64,000 bases of DNA. It comes from Scilla litardierei (lineage: Eukaryota; Streptophyta; Magnoliopsida; Asparagales; Asparagaceae). Numbering within the stretch: position 1 is the first letter of the stretch; the number at the start of each line of letters is the position of its first letter. Location: assembly GCA_030789695.1 (NCBI GenBank), contig CM061138.1:179777051-179841050 (forward strand), in the 5' to 3' direction. The notes beneath the pieces were generated by a model. It searched no databases and was not told where the DNA came from. It was given only the letters and a program-made list of their open reading frames with translations. Positions 9,896-20,574 of the stretch are shown here, one piece after another. Made by a program: the position numbers and the translations under genes.

Positions 9896-10212
9896 TGTTA
9901 GACCCGCTGGTCTAACAGCCGGCCCATCTTGGGCCGGCCCATGTAGCCGGCGGGTTGGCCTTTGCGCGCGCGCCCTCTCTCCCCTAGAAACCCTAGTTTC
10001 CTCTATAAATACGGGCTAGCCGTCATTAGGGATTTTTATGCTTGATATTGGAATATTTCTATTGAGCGTCCATTAGGAGTAGATCTAGATCTAGACGAGT
10101 GCGGACGTCCTCTAGGCGTCTTGGGAGGAGGGCACACCTCTTTTGTGCCTAAATATCTTGTTCTTCTTTATTATTTTGCTATAAAAATCTTAGCTTTGGT
10201 TGGTTCCTAACA
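9896..10212 (+). repeat. Left LTR of inverted-LTR element
   Basis: Starts TGTTAGACCCGCTGGTCTAACA, a perfect 9-bp inverted repeat with a 4-base loop. A second one, GCCGGCCCA-TCT-TGGGCCGGC, follows. A TATA box TATAAATA lies at about 10003, followed by GGGCTAGCCGTCATT. Ends TTCCTAACA. Confidence 0.95.
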
Positions 10213-10215
10213 ATT

Positions 10216-10227
10216 TGGTATCAAAGC
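10216..10227 (+). promoter_or_regulatory. Primer-binding site, Met-tRNA-like
   Basis: TGGTATCAAAGC, three bases after the left LTR. It differs by one base from the usual TGGTATCAGAGC. Confidence 0.8.
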
Positions 10228-10239
10228 ACGTGACGATCC

Positions 10240-10560
10240 ATGGCGACTACGACAAGATCCCACGACAAAATTGAAGCCTTGGAGGCCAAATTCACGAGCG
10301 AAATTGACGGGATCAAGAAATCATTGGCGGCCAACGATGAATCCATGGCAAAATTGACGGCGTCTATCGAGCAATTGACGGCAAATCAAGCGAAGCACGA
10401 CGACCAATTTGCACAAATGATGGCAACCCTAAAGCAATTGGCGGCGAACAACCAAGGGGAAGAAAACCCTAAATTGGGGGAAAAGACGGCACCTTTGAAG
10501 AAGGAGAAGGAAAAAGTTGATAGCTTTGACCCAAAAGTGCTCTTTTGGTGGAGGATCTAG
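10240..10560 (+). CDS. Short coiled-coil gag-like protein
   Basis: 106 codons, starting 12 bp after the primer site. The N-terminal 75 residues form a likely coiled coil (KIEALEAKFTSEIDGIKKSL, then repeated SIEQLTANQAKHDDQ and LKQLAANN). A charged Lys/Glu stretch follows. The same architecture (short coiled coil directly after the primer site, then a GC-rich Pro/Gly/Arg region) recurs in the elements at 13398-16579 and 17164-23178. It lacks a capsid core and zinc knuckle. The reading frame stops before the GC-rich island. Confidence 0.5.
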   Translation: MATTTRSHDKIEALEAKFTSEIDGIKKSLAANDESMAKLTASIEQLTANQAKHDDQFAQMMATLKQLAANNQGEENPKLGEKTAPLKKEKEKVDSFDPKVLFWWRI

Positions 10561-10599
10561 CCGACGACGAAGACGAAGAGCCATGGCGGGGGGACTACC

Positions 10600-10931
10600 G
10601 CGAGGAGGTGCGACGAAAGGCGGTGGAAAACCAACGGGGGAGCGGCGGCCCTAGCCGCCAAACTGGGGAGTCGCGGGCGTCACGCGAAAGGGGCGGGGGG
10701 GGGGGGGGGGCAACCCCTCTGCCGTCGGGCCCCGACAGGGGGGGCCAGGCCCCGCCGGGCCTCGGCAGGGTCCGGCGACCCTGCCGGACCTCCGGCAGGG
10801 CCCGCCGGCCCTGCCGGAAGCCCGGCAGGGCCTGCCGCCCCTCCGGCAGCCCCGGAGGGGCTCGACAATTGCCGACAGGGGGCCGGGGGCCCCCGATCTG
10901 CCGCACAGGGGGCCGGAGCCCCCCGATAAAT
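10600..10931 (+). repeat. GC-rich Pro/Gly/Arg island
   Basis: About 300 bp of extremely GC-rich DNA with a long G run near 10690-10710 and repeated GGCAGGGCC/CCGGCAGGG units. It is open in several frames on both strands, so ORFs here cannot be trusted. Confidence 0.85.
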
Positions 10932-11248
10932 TGTTAGGAACCAACCAAAGATAAGATTTTTATAGCAAAATAATAAAGAAGAACAAGATATTTGGGCACA
11001 AAAGAGGTGTGCCCTCCTCCCAAGACGCCTAGAGGACGTCCGCACTCGTCTAGATCTAGATCTACTCCTAATGGACGCTCAATAGAAATATTCCAATATC
11101 AAGCATAAAAATCCCTAATGACGGCTAGCCCGTATTTATAGAGGAAACTAGGGTTTCTAGGGGAGAGAGGGCGCGCGCGCAAAGGCCAACCCGCCGGCTA
11201 CATGGGCCGGCCCAAGATGGGCCGGCTGTTAGACCAGCGGGTCTAACA
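10932..11248 (-). repeat. Right LTR of inverted-LTR element
   Basis: The reverse complement matches the left LTR except for two substitutions. No complete primer site lies on its inner side. Only a short GATAAAT remains where an inverted primer site would be expected. Confidence 0.95.
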
Positions 11249-11253
11249 GATCG

Positions 11254-11560
11254 CCGAGTTTAGATCTGCACTTTTGGCCCATTAGGGGCGTTTTGGGAAT
11301 ATTTGGATTTTTAGGGGCATTTTCGGAATTTTTAGTCTGTTTGGTTTTTTTCTGCAAATTTGTATTTTATTTGATTAATATTTGTATGACATGGTTGGGG
11401 ATGGATTTCCTTGGGCTATTTTGTGAGAGAATATTCAAAGGAGATGTGAGATTATCCCTCTACATCGGGAGAGTGTGGATGTCCTCATTAATTGGCGTCT
11501 TGGGAGAGCGGTCCACCTCTTTAACGTGGCCACCATCTTGTATCTCCTATATTTCCAGGT
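11254..11560 (+). repeat. Diverged LTR-derived fragment
   Basis: The stretch at about 11465-11525 (GGATGTCCTC, GGCGTCTTGGGAGAGCGG, CCACCTCTTT) resembles the R/U5 part of the adjacent inverted-LTR family, much diverged. Boundaries are uncertain. Confidence 0.35.
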
Positions 11561-12614
11561 ATTTATCACAAAAACAGCGCCTATCCCCCCAAAATCCTCT
11601 CTTCTAGCCATAAAACCCCTTCCTTTACCCTAAAACCCCCACTCCCCCCCAATCCTTCCTTTATCCATCAAAACCCTAGAAAAATCCTAAAAATCCTATT
11701 TTTATCATCAAAACCCCAGAAAATCCTATCAGAAGTGTGGCATGTTTTTTTCCTCCAGTTTGCATATTTTCTTTTCTTTATTTTCTTCTCAGTGAGTTTA
11801 GTTGCAACCTAGAAATTTATGACGTGAGTGGTAAATTTCCTTCCTATCTACTATAATAAAACTAATATGACATGTGATGGTGATCCATGGTGAATGGTTG
11901 CAACTTCCTGGAATTTTTGAACTCTTTCCGTGTGGCTACAAGAAACAAAACACACTGAATGTTTTTTTAATGGTATGAATAGTGAGTGCATCTGGATTGG
12001 AATTCCATGAGTTGGCCATATATATTGCAGAAGGTTTGTAGCGCATAGATGCAAAGATTCACTTAATTTAGTTGCAATCTCTATTTGTTTAACTTCCCTG
12101 CACATGACATTCCCTGCCCCAAAAGTGAAACCCAGAAGCAATTCTACTTCATATATATGTATATTGATGATTCTTAATTTCAAACTTGAAGTCCCTAAAT
12201 TTGAGAATTTATTCTTGATTTATTGTTCAAGGCTTCAAGCAACTGTCTGAAATGGAATTGGATAGCTGCAATAGCCTTTCATGAACACCATTACGTAGAA
12301 ATATAAAGTTTAAAGATTTAATTGGAACTATTCCACCTTAAATGCCTGCATGTGAAAACTAATCCAAACAGCTAGAAACATGGGCTAATTGTCAACCAAT
12401 AATGGGTCAACTACAAGTATCACCCTGTAAAAACAAAGGAATTTCTATCCCCCAATCACAGATGGGAATACCGAGTTTGCTGAACACACAGGTTTGATTA
12501 AGGTAGCAAGTACTATTGAAGGAATGGACTGAAGGATGAGGTGATATAGATAGATAAGTTCATGGACTGTGCTTTCCTTTATTTATGTTGGCTTTCAGAA
12601 CCAGTTGATCATGC

Positions 12615-13397
12615 ATGATAGTCTTTGGGCACAAGTTAGTGGAACCAAAGGGAAAAAAGCATAGCTAATTTCACATATTTCATCAATGCAGGCCTTATTG
12701 TTAGGGTTGCACGATGGAAAGAAATGTACTGAATAACTAGAAAATATTGAAATAAATTGATTGAGACGGTGTGCTTTTGTGAAATCTTCTTGGGATGTTG
12801 AGGCTCCGTATTCAATCAGACATCAATGTATCAGTGGGACGTGCGGGACGTGCACATCTGAAGAAACTAGTATCTGACACAGACACTGCCCTGTTTACTG
12901 TATTGAAAAAATGATAAATGTTTTAACACTTATAGGACACCATATTCCTATCATTTAGACACTGAACTCTTGCACTATTGAAGACGTGGAAAATTCATGA
13001 TACTAGTCTCCGTTGTTTGAGCAACTTGAAAAAATAGTTGTTCTAAAAAAAGAATTTTGATGAACCATTTATATACAGTCTTTTGGCACGAATTAGTGGA
13101 ATCGGGCGCGGGCCCGGGGGGGGGGGGGGGTGGTTTGTGAATTGCATGTTTCATCAATTCAGATTATTGGATAGGTTTAAAATGGTATGAAGGACTAGGA
13201 AATACTGTAATAATTTGGTTGAGAGGGTGTACTTTCCTGAAGTCCTTAAGGGATATTGAGGCTTCATAGTTGATCAAACGTCAATCTATCAGTGGGATAG
13301 TTGCAATGACGGTATCTGTGCACCATATTAAACAAAATAGAGAAACATTGGTAACACTTATAACGATGTATTCATACAATTAAAATACGGAACTCTC
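12615..13397. repeat. Diverged tandem duplication
   Basis: About 330-370 bp starting at 12620 recurs, diverged, from about 13075. Shared landmarks in the same order are TTTGGGCAC/TTTTGGCAC with TTAGTGGAA, TTTCATCAAT, GGTGTGCTTT/GGTGTACTTT, ATTGAGGCT and AATCTATCAGTGGGA. The second copy contains a long G run at about 13108-13130. The stretches 11560-12615 and the duplication itself contain no recognised gene. Confidence 0.6.
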
Positions 13398-13788
13398 TGT
13401 TACGATCCGGTGGATCGAATCAATAAAGTTCAGATTTTCAAAGTGGAAAATATAAAAAAGAGGAAATTTTGTGGACTTTAGATTGCGAAGAACAAGAAAT
13501 CGATAGATAAATGAGTCTCTTCCGAGAGGAGACTCGCTCTCCTAGCTTTGAATGTACGGATCAAAGCCTAAGAACCCTCACAAGATGCCTACAATTGTTC
13601 TTCACAAAATAAGCATAAGAAAATAAAAATGACGGCTAGCCCTAATAAATAGAAAAGAGGGGATTTACTATTCTAGTCTGAAAAGACTAGAATACCCCTA
13701 GATAACTAAATCACCTAAGCCTAAGCACCAAGTGGGACCCGGGTGCGACGCGCGGCATGTGGTGCGGCGGCTAGGGGCGTCCGCATCA
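13398..13788 (-). repeat. LTR (3' LTR)
   Basis: 391 bp, starts TGTTACGATCC and ends CGTCCGCATCA. It contains on the minus strand TATTTATTAGGGCTAGCCGTC (about 13632-13652), the presumed TATA/start region. Confidence 0.93.
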
Positions 13789-13818
13789 ATACCTCCCCCT
13801 AAAAGAGCCACCTTGTCC

Positions 13819-16161
13819 TCAAGGTGGAGATCTGGCTTTAAAGGCCCCCGAGGGAAAACAGAGGCTAGTGTCACCTGTCAGAACCACCGTGCGACCCCCC
13901 TCCTGGAATTCCATCCTAAGCTGCTTCCAATTCATCTTCACCTCGCCCAACCCCCTCAGCCACTGCACGCCCAAAATCACATCGACATTGTCCAACTCTA
14001 GAGGCAATAAGTCCTCCACAATCTGCACCCCTTGTAAGGTCAGACTCAGCCCCTTGCACATCCCACTGCTCTCCTCCCTCTTTCCTGTCCCTGAAAGGAC
14101 CGTAAACGTCTCCAAGGTGCTCATCTGCAACCTATGACGATCCACCAAATGTCGAGAGATGAAGTTGTGGGTGGCCCCATTGTCTATGAGTACCGTCACT
14201 GACGCGTCGTCCAATTGTCCTGACAACTTCATGGTATGGTTCGTGGTTACCCTTACCAAGGAGTTCAGGGACACCTCCGCTACATCCAGATGTGCGTGCT
14301 CAACCTCGCTCTCTTCCATCATCACTGGCTCCCTCTCATCTGCATACTCCCCCTCGTCCGGCACTATCACGATCTGCATCAGCATGCTCGCACATCGATG
14401 CTCGGGACTGAACTTCTCATCGCATCTGAAACAGAGGCCTGCAGCACGCCTTGCCCTCATATCAGCCTCAGTCATCCGCCTACCAGTGATCACTGGTCAG
14501 GTTTCCTCTCTCTTCATTTCCGCATCCCCTGGTGCTACTGTAACCACCGGAGGTGGGACTGGTGCTGTCTGACTGCGCTGGCTCTGAGCTACCCAAGTCC
14601 CCCGAATGCGTCTCTCCTCTGCATGCTTCTCCTCCGCCTTGTGGGCCAGGCGAAGGACATCCTCCAGTGTCCCCGGACTCTGCATCCTCAGCTTCGCTTG
14701 TATAGAGGGCTTCAACCCCCTCATGAAATTCCCAATCATCACCTCGTCGGTCACCCCCCTTCACCCTACTATTCAGCATCTCGAACCTCTCCACATAATC
14801 CCTAACCGTCCCCTCCTACCTCAAAGCAGATAACTGCTCATAGAAATCTCCCCCTGGGGTCTCCTGAAACCGGTATAGTATCAGTGCGGACAGCTCCTCT
14901 CAAGTGCGAAAGGGGGTCTGTGCCACCTTCCATCTGTACCAGGCCAACGCCTTGCCCTCGAAGTAGATTCCGATGGCCCTCAGAACCTCCTCCTCCGTCA
15001 ACCGCATTACCTGGAAGTAATGCTCCGCCCGGTAGATCCACCCATCCGGATCTGTGCCGTCAAAAATCGGCATCTTCAGCTTCATGAGGCGGCGATCTGC
15101 ATTGATGTCCCCCTGAGGTCCCCCATCTCTACCGCGGTCTCCCCCACGGCCGAACCCTCCGCCGACTGCCTCAACCGGTCCTCCTCCATCAACCCCGTAT
15201 AACTCCTCCGGCCACGCGGGCCTCTCCCATGCCTCGGGCTGATAGTGGTGCCCTGGAAACTCCGGTGGTCGTGCGAACACGGGCCTCGGCCTCATCGGAA
15301 TGGTCTCTGCTCTCCAAAACTGGCCCGCTGGGGCCCCAATAGCCGTCCCCGAAGCCCATCCGCCTCCTACTGTCCCAGGGGTTCCCCCATGATGGGGTAC
15401 GAACCCAGCCACACCCCCAAAAGGTCGAGACGTAGTCGCCGGGCCCCCAGGAGGGGCGGCCCAACCCGCCGGGCCCTCGGAAGGCCCGGCCCAGCTCGCC
15501 GGGCCCCCAAATGGGCCCCCACAACCTCTCGCACCCCCCGCGGCCCTGGCGGGGGGTGCCGCCTGCACCCAGGGTCCGCCGGGGGTTCTGGTGGCCCCGA
15601 CGGGCTCGCCCAGGCCTGTGAGGGCCTGGGAGGGCTCGCCGGGGGCGCCGCGACCCCCGGAGGGCCGGGCGGCCTCGCCCAGGCCTGGGAAGGCCTGGGT
15701 TGGGCCGCCGGCCATTGGGCAGGCCCGATAGGGCCTGCCGTGGCTTGATTTGACCCGTGGGGGTCTAGGGTTAGTCGTGCCCCCCTTTTTGACCCTTTTG
15801 CGCCGTCGCCATGATGTGGAAAGTCCGCCGTCGTCTGCGTTTGCCCTAGGGAGGCCGATTCTAGGGTAGAATCTCCCCCCTCTTGGATCCCCTTGCCTCG
15901 ATCCCCTCCTTTCGCCACCACGAGGGCTTGTATCATCTCTTTCAATTCTCGGAGATCCCGTCCTTGTTGCGCGGCGTCCGTCCTCATCCCCCGAAGTTCG
16001 ATCTCGATGTCTTCTTGCGAGTGGGCGTGATCCTTGAGTGAATCCCCCACCGTTTTCTTCAATCCTTCGAACCGTTCTTCGATCTCCCGATTGAGATCCT
16101 CCCGTAGCCCTTGAATCTTCTCATCGATCAAATCCGCCTTCGATCGTGTGCTTGCCGCCAT
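13819..16161 (-). pseudogene. Gag-protease polyprotein, broken and pol-deleted
   Basis: The start at 16161 (MAASTRSKADLIDEKIQGLR) opens a coiled coil of about 90 residues, then a Pro/Gly/Ala-rich island (about 15420-15740). The gag core follows in a shifted frame (MPIFDGTDPDGWIYRAEHYF, GKALAWYRWK), with further frame changes near 14830-14760. A zinc knuckle-like CFRCDEKFSPEHRC precedes a protease where the catalytic triad DSG reads DNG (LIDNGATHNFIS). After the protease the sequence joins directly to the C-terminal HLEDKV segment before the polypurine tract, so pol has been excised. Confidence 0.85.
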
Positions 16162-16172
16162 TGGGATCTAGC

Positions 16173-16184
16173 GCTCTGATACCA
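16173..16184 (-). promoter_or_regulatory. Primer-binding site, initiator Met-tRNA type
   Basis: The minus strand reads TGGTATCAGAGC next to the right LTR. Confidence 0.9.
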
Positions 16185-16187
16185 ATT

Positions 16188-16579
16188 TGTTACGATCCGG
16201 TTGATCGAATCAATAAAGTTCAGATTTTTAAAGTGGAAAATATAAAAAAGAGGAAATTTTGTGGACTTTTAGATTGCGAAGAACAAGAAATCGATAGATA
16301 AATGAGCCTCTTTCGAGAGGAGACTCGCTCTCCTAGCTTTGAATGTACGGATCAAAGCCTAAGAGCCCTCACAAGATGCCTACAATTGTTCTTCACAAAA
16401 TAAGCATAAGAAAATAAAAATGACGGCTAGCCCTAATAAATAGAAAAGAGGGGATTTACTATTCTAGTCTGAAAAGACTAGAATACCCCTAGATAACTAA
16501 ATCACCTAAGCCTAAGCACCAAGTGGGACCCGGGTGCGACGCGCGGCATGTGGTGCGGCGGCTAGGGGCGTCCGCATCA
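16188..16579 (-). repeat. LTR (5' LTR)
   Basis: 392 bp, nearly identical to 13398-13788, ending CATCA followed by the duplicated CTCTC. Confidence 0.93.
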
Positions 16580-17163
16580 CTCTCACTACTCAGATGGAAA
16601 GCTCAATAGTTTCTGTCATTCGAGGAACTATAAATATATTTATTCATTAATAAGAAAAAGAATTTGAAGTACCATTTATACATACAAATAGTTCTGAAAA
16701 AGTTACTTTAATTGATTTGAAACCTAGATATTTATAAAAAAAATAAGCATTGAATGAAGAATATGTACTGAGAGTTTATGTATTTTCTATATTTTCAAGT
16801 AATAAAGCATGATCTTTTACAATATTTATTCTAGAAAGCTTACTATACTATGCACATGTATTACATATACAAGTTTTATAGAAATTATAAATGAGCTTTG
16901 TATTTGCATGAAATTATATGGAACTAGTATACCATGCACATATATTACATATACAGCGTACGTGCACACACACGCATGCACACGCACGCTTGCACACACA
17001 CACACTTGCCATGACTTTTCTGGTGTACATATGCCATATGTGTTATGTATATATTCTTCTTTTGAGTCCCATCCTACTAACTATGTGATGTGCACAGAAC
17101 CAGCTGAGCGAGTCTTTTGCATTAGCTTACAGCTCACTTGAGATTACGATAGAAGAAGAAAGG
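16580..17163. other. Host spacer between two LTR elements
   Basis: AT-rich, with a CA/CG-rich alternating stretch at about 16958-17008. It holds the target-site copies of both neighbours (CTCTC and AAAGG). No gene recognised. Confidence 0.5.
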
Positions 17164-17564
17164 TGATACAATCCGAGAGATCGTTTAAGCAAATCGATAA
17201 ATTTAAAAGTGGAAAATGTAAAAAGAGGATTTTTAATAAGATAGATATGCGAAGAACTACAAATAAATGGGTTTCTTTCGAGACGAAATCATATCTCCTA
17301 GCTTTGAATGTCGGATCAAAGCCTAAGAACCTTCTCTACGATGCCTAACAAGTTCTTCACAAATCAAGCATAAGAAAATAACAAAGACGGCTAGCCCTAA
17401 TAAATAGAAAAGTGGGGATTTACTAATCTAGTCTGAAAAGACTAGAATACCGATAGAGCCACTAAACCCACTACGTGATGACCTCGCGCCTCCTACGCCT
17501 CACGTATGTCACGATGGGTGGTCACGCATCCTCGGTAGCCGGTGGGGTGGGTGCATCCGCATCA
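17164..17564 (-). repeat. LTR (3' LTR)
   Basis: Starts TGATACAATCCGAG and ends CATCCGCATCA. The adjacent purine tract reads TTTTAGGGGAGGTAT on the minus strand. Confidence 0.93.
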
Positions 17565-20295
17565 ATACCTCCCCTAAAAGAACCACCTTGTCCTCAAGGT
17601 GGAAATCTGGGAACTGCTCTTGGACCACGTCAGATGCCTCCCATGTGGCGTCACAATCGGGTAGGCTCATCCAGTAGATCAGCACCTTCCTTCGTCGTCC
17701 CGGTACCTGGCGAACTGCCCGCACATCCAAAGGCTCCAGCAGTACCTCCATGTCCTCCGTAAGTGTAGGTGGCAGTGTAGACGTGGCTGACTGGTCCCCA
17801 ATCGCCCTTCGAAGCTGCGACACATGGAACACCGGATGTATCGTAGAAGAAGTTGGCAGGCGCAACCGATATGCCACCTTCCCAATCTTGACCACAATCT
17901 GATAGGGGCCGTAGTAGCGAGCTGCCAGCTTTTCATTCTGCCTCCGAGCTAGCGTCTTCTGCCTGTAGGGTCGCAGCTTGAGATATACCATATCTCTCTC
18001 CTGAAAGTGGACGTCCCGCCGGTGGCCATCTGCCCGGGTCTTCATCACCTGCTGAGCCCTCAAAAGATGTCTCCGTAGCTCCTCCAACATAGCATCCCTC
18101 TCTCCCATATAAGCCTCCACCTGTGACACCGGCGTTTGTCTGTCGCCGAAGCGAATCAAAGACGATGGATCTTGCCCGTAGAGGATCCTGAAGGGGGTCG
18201 CCCCCGCTGTCGAGTGGTACGACGTGTTGTACCAATACTCCGCCCACGCCAACCACCTGTGCCACTGTCGGGGTGTCTCTGACGCGAAGCACCGCAGATA
18301 AGTCCCTATAGAGCGGTTCATTACCTCCGTCTGGCCGTCCGTCTGTGGGTGGTACGCCGTACTCTTAAGGAACGTACCCTGTACCCTGAAGAGCTCTCGC
18401 CAGAACCCGATCATGAAGACATGGTCCCCGTCGGACACTATAGACGCCGGTACCCCGTGCAGGCGTATCACCTCCCGAATGAACGCTGTGGTCACCGAGA
18501 CCGCGGTGTAAGGATGCCTCATTGGTATGAAATGGGCATACTTACTCAATCGGTCTACTACGACGAAGATCACCGTATATCCCTCGGAACGGGGCAGCCC
18601 GTCAATGAAGTCCATCGTGACCTCCTTCCAGACCCTCTGGCACTCTAACGGCTGTAGCAGCCCTGCTGGTGCCATGGCCATATACTTGTGACGCTGGCAG
18701 ACGTCACAAGCTGTTACTAACTGGGCAATGGTCCTCCGCATCCCGGGCCAATACACCTCCCTAGCCATCCTCTGGTACGTCTGTTGTACCCCCAAATGAC
18801 CTCCAGTCGCTGAGCCATGGAACTCCTGAAACATGACTGGTATAAATACTGAGGCCCTCGGTAGCACCAACCTCCCCTGGTAAAGCAGTCTGCGCCCCTG
18901 CAAGGAGTACCCTGTCGGCCCCTCCTTTCTCTGCCGCAGCAACTCGCAGATCCGCCCCAGCTCATCGTCACTCTCGGCCTCCTGCAAAATGGGCTTCCAG
19001 TCCAACCACATCGGTCGCGACAGAGTCCTCAAGTCCACACTCTTCTCACGGCGAGATAAGGCATCAGCAGCCTTGTTCTCCAACCCCGGCCTGTACTCGA
19101 TGTCAAATCGGTACCCCACCAGCTTGGACAACCAACGCTGGTGCTCCTCAGTAACCAACCGCTGCTCCAAAAGGTACTTGAGGCTCCGCTGATCTGTCCT
19201 AACCACGAACTCCCGCCCCAACAAATAGGGCCGCAACTTCGTCACCGCGAAGACAATGGCCATCAGCTCCCGCTCATAAACCGACTTCAACCGTGCTCTA
19301 GCAGACAGCACCTGACTGAAATATGCCATGGGCCGTCCCTCCTGCATAAGCACCGCCCCCAATCCATATTCCGACGCGTCAGTCTCCACCACAAAGGATA
19401 TGCTGAAGTCTGGCAAGGCAAGAACCGATGCCGTCGTCATCGCCGCCTTCAAGGCCTCAAAAGTCTTGGTGGCCTCTTCCCCCCAATGGAACCCGTCCTT
19501 CTTGAGATGTTCGGTAAGGGGCCAGGCTATGGTGCTGTACCCCTTAACGAACTTTCGGTAGTAGCCCGTCAGACCCAAAAATCCACGAAGAGCTCGCAGT
19601 GTAGTAGGCACATGCCAATCCAGCATAGCCTCTATCTTCGACCTGTCGGTCGCCACCCCCTCCGCCGACACATGCCCCAGTTACTCGATCCGTGCCTGGC
19701 CGAAGCTGCACTTCTTCCGGTTGGCGAACAACTGCTGCGCCATCAACTCCCGGAAGACCACCTCCAAGTGGTCCAAATGTTCCATCATGCTTCTGCTGTA
19801 GACGAGAATATCGTCAAAGAAAACGAGAAAGAACCTCCGCTGGAAGGGCTGGAAGACCTTATTCATCAAGGCCTGGAAAGTCGAAGGAGCATTCGTCAAG
19901 CCAAACGGCATGACTCGGAACTCGTAGTGCCCCTCGTGGGTGCGGAAGGCAGTCTTCGGCACATCCTCTGTCCGCATCAAGATCTGATGGTATCCTGCCC
20001 TCAAGTCGACCTTCGAAAAGATCGCCGCCCCATGTAGCCCGTCCAGTAGCTCGTCGATTATCGGAATGGGAAACTTGTCAGCGACAGTTTCTTTATTCAG
20101 CGCCCGGTAGTTGACGCAGAATCTCCAACTTCCTTCCTTCTTCTTAACCAGCAAAACTGGTCTCGAAAAAGGACTCACACTTGGCTGGATTATCCCAGCC
20201 TGCAGTATCTCCCGCACCATCCTCTCAATCTCGTCCTTCTGCACATGCGGGTACCGGTATGGTCGCACACTCACCGGTGCTGTTTCATCACGCAA
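17509..20295 (-). pseudogene. Pol: RT, RNase H, integrase, chromodomain
   Basis: The first part (20295-19681) carries the RT core with [24 protein letters not shown] and the intact catalytic FFDDILVYS (codons at 19810-19821). A stop codon at 19681-19683 separates it from a 720-codon frame (19671-17509). That frame has the RT thumb (FLGLTGYYRKF), RNase H (VETDASEYGLGAVL, starting near 19400), the integrase zinc finger (HLGVQQTYQRM, CDVCQRH), the catalytic core with D in TMDFIDGLP, D in SDGD and E in GQTEVMNR, and a C-terminal chromodomain (VLIYWMSLPDCDATWE). The frame runs into the LTR. Apart from the stop, the catalytic residues look intact. Confidence 0.92.
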
Positions 20296-20574
20296 TACAA
20301 TCGTGTGCTCGTGTCTTCTGGAGGGTGGTAGCCCTTGCGGGTCCTGAAAGACCTCCTGGTACTGCTATAGCACCTGCTCAACCTCCGCTGCGGTCTCATC
20401 CTGCTGCTTCTTTCCCTCAGCTGTCAGCCCCTGATACTCCACCAGGAACCCCTCTCCCTCGTCCCGCAACGCCCGAGTGATGGCCTTGAAGGCCACTAAT
20501 GAAAAACAAAGGGTCGGGTCCACTGTCAACACGACGGTCCGCTCCTCATCCTAGAACTCCATCTTCAGAAGCTT

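Larger units (their letters stand above)
9896..11248 (+). mobile_element. Inverted-LTR non-autonomous retroelement
   Basis: Two 317-bp LTRs at 9896-10212 (+) and 10932-11248 (-) are in inverted orientation and differ at only two positions. Both outer ends are TGTTAGACC/GGTCTAACA. The insertion is flanked by a perfect 5-bp target duplication GATCG (9891-9895 and 11249-11253). The 719-bp interior holds one primer site beside the left LTR, a short gag-like ORF and a GC-rich island. No protease, RT or integrase is present. Near-identity of the LTRs suggests a recent insertion. Confidence 0.9.
13398..16579 (-). mobile_element. Non-autonomous Ty3/gypsy element (gag-protease only)
   Basis: LTRs at 13398-13788 and 16188-16579 are flanked by the target duplication CTCTC (13393-13397 and 16580-16584). 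A primer site lies at 16173-16184 and a purine tract at about 13789-13807. The interior has the gag coiled coil, a GC-rich island, gag core, zinc knuckle and protease, then jumps directly to the last codons before the polypurine tract. RT, RNase H and integrase are missing relative to the related element at 17164-23178. LTR divergence of about 1-2 percent implies moderate age. Confidence 0.92.

Noticed and set aside
10545..11045. ORFs on both strands at the GC-rich island of the inverted-LTR element
   Set aside because: Low-complexity Pro/Gly/Arg translations in all frames, some running into the LTR. No family motif.
19141..20037. 298-codon plus-strand ORF
   Set aside because: Antisense to the RT/RNase H region of the gypsy element, without its own motifs.
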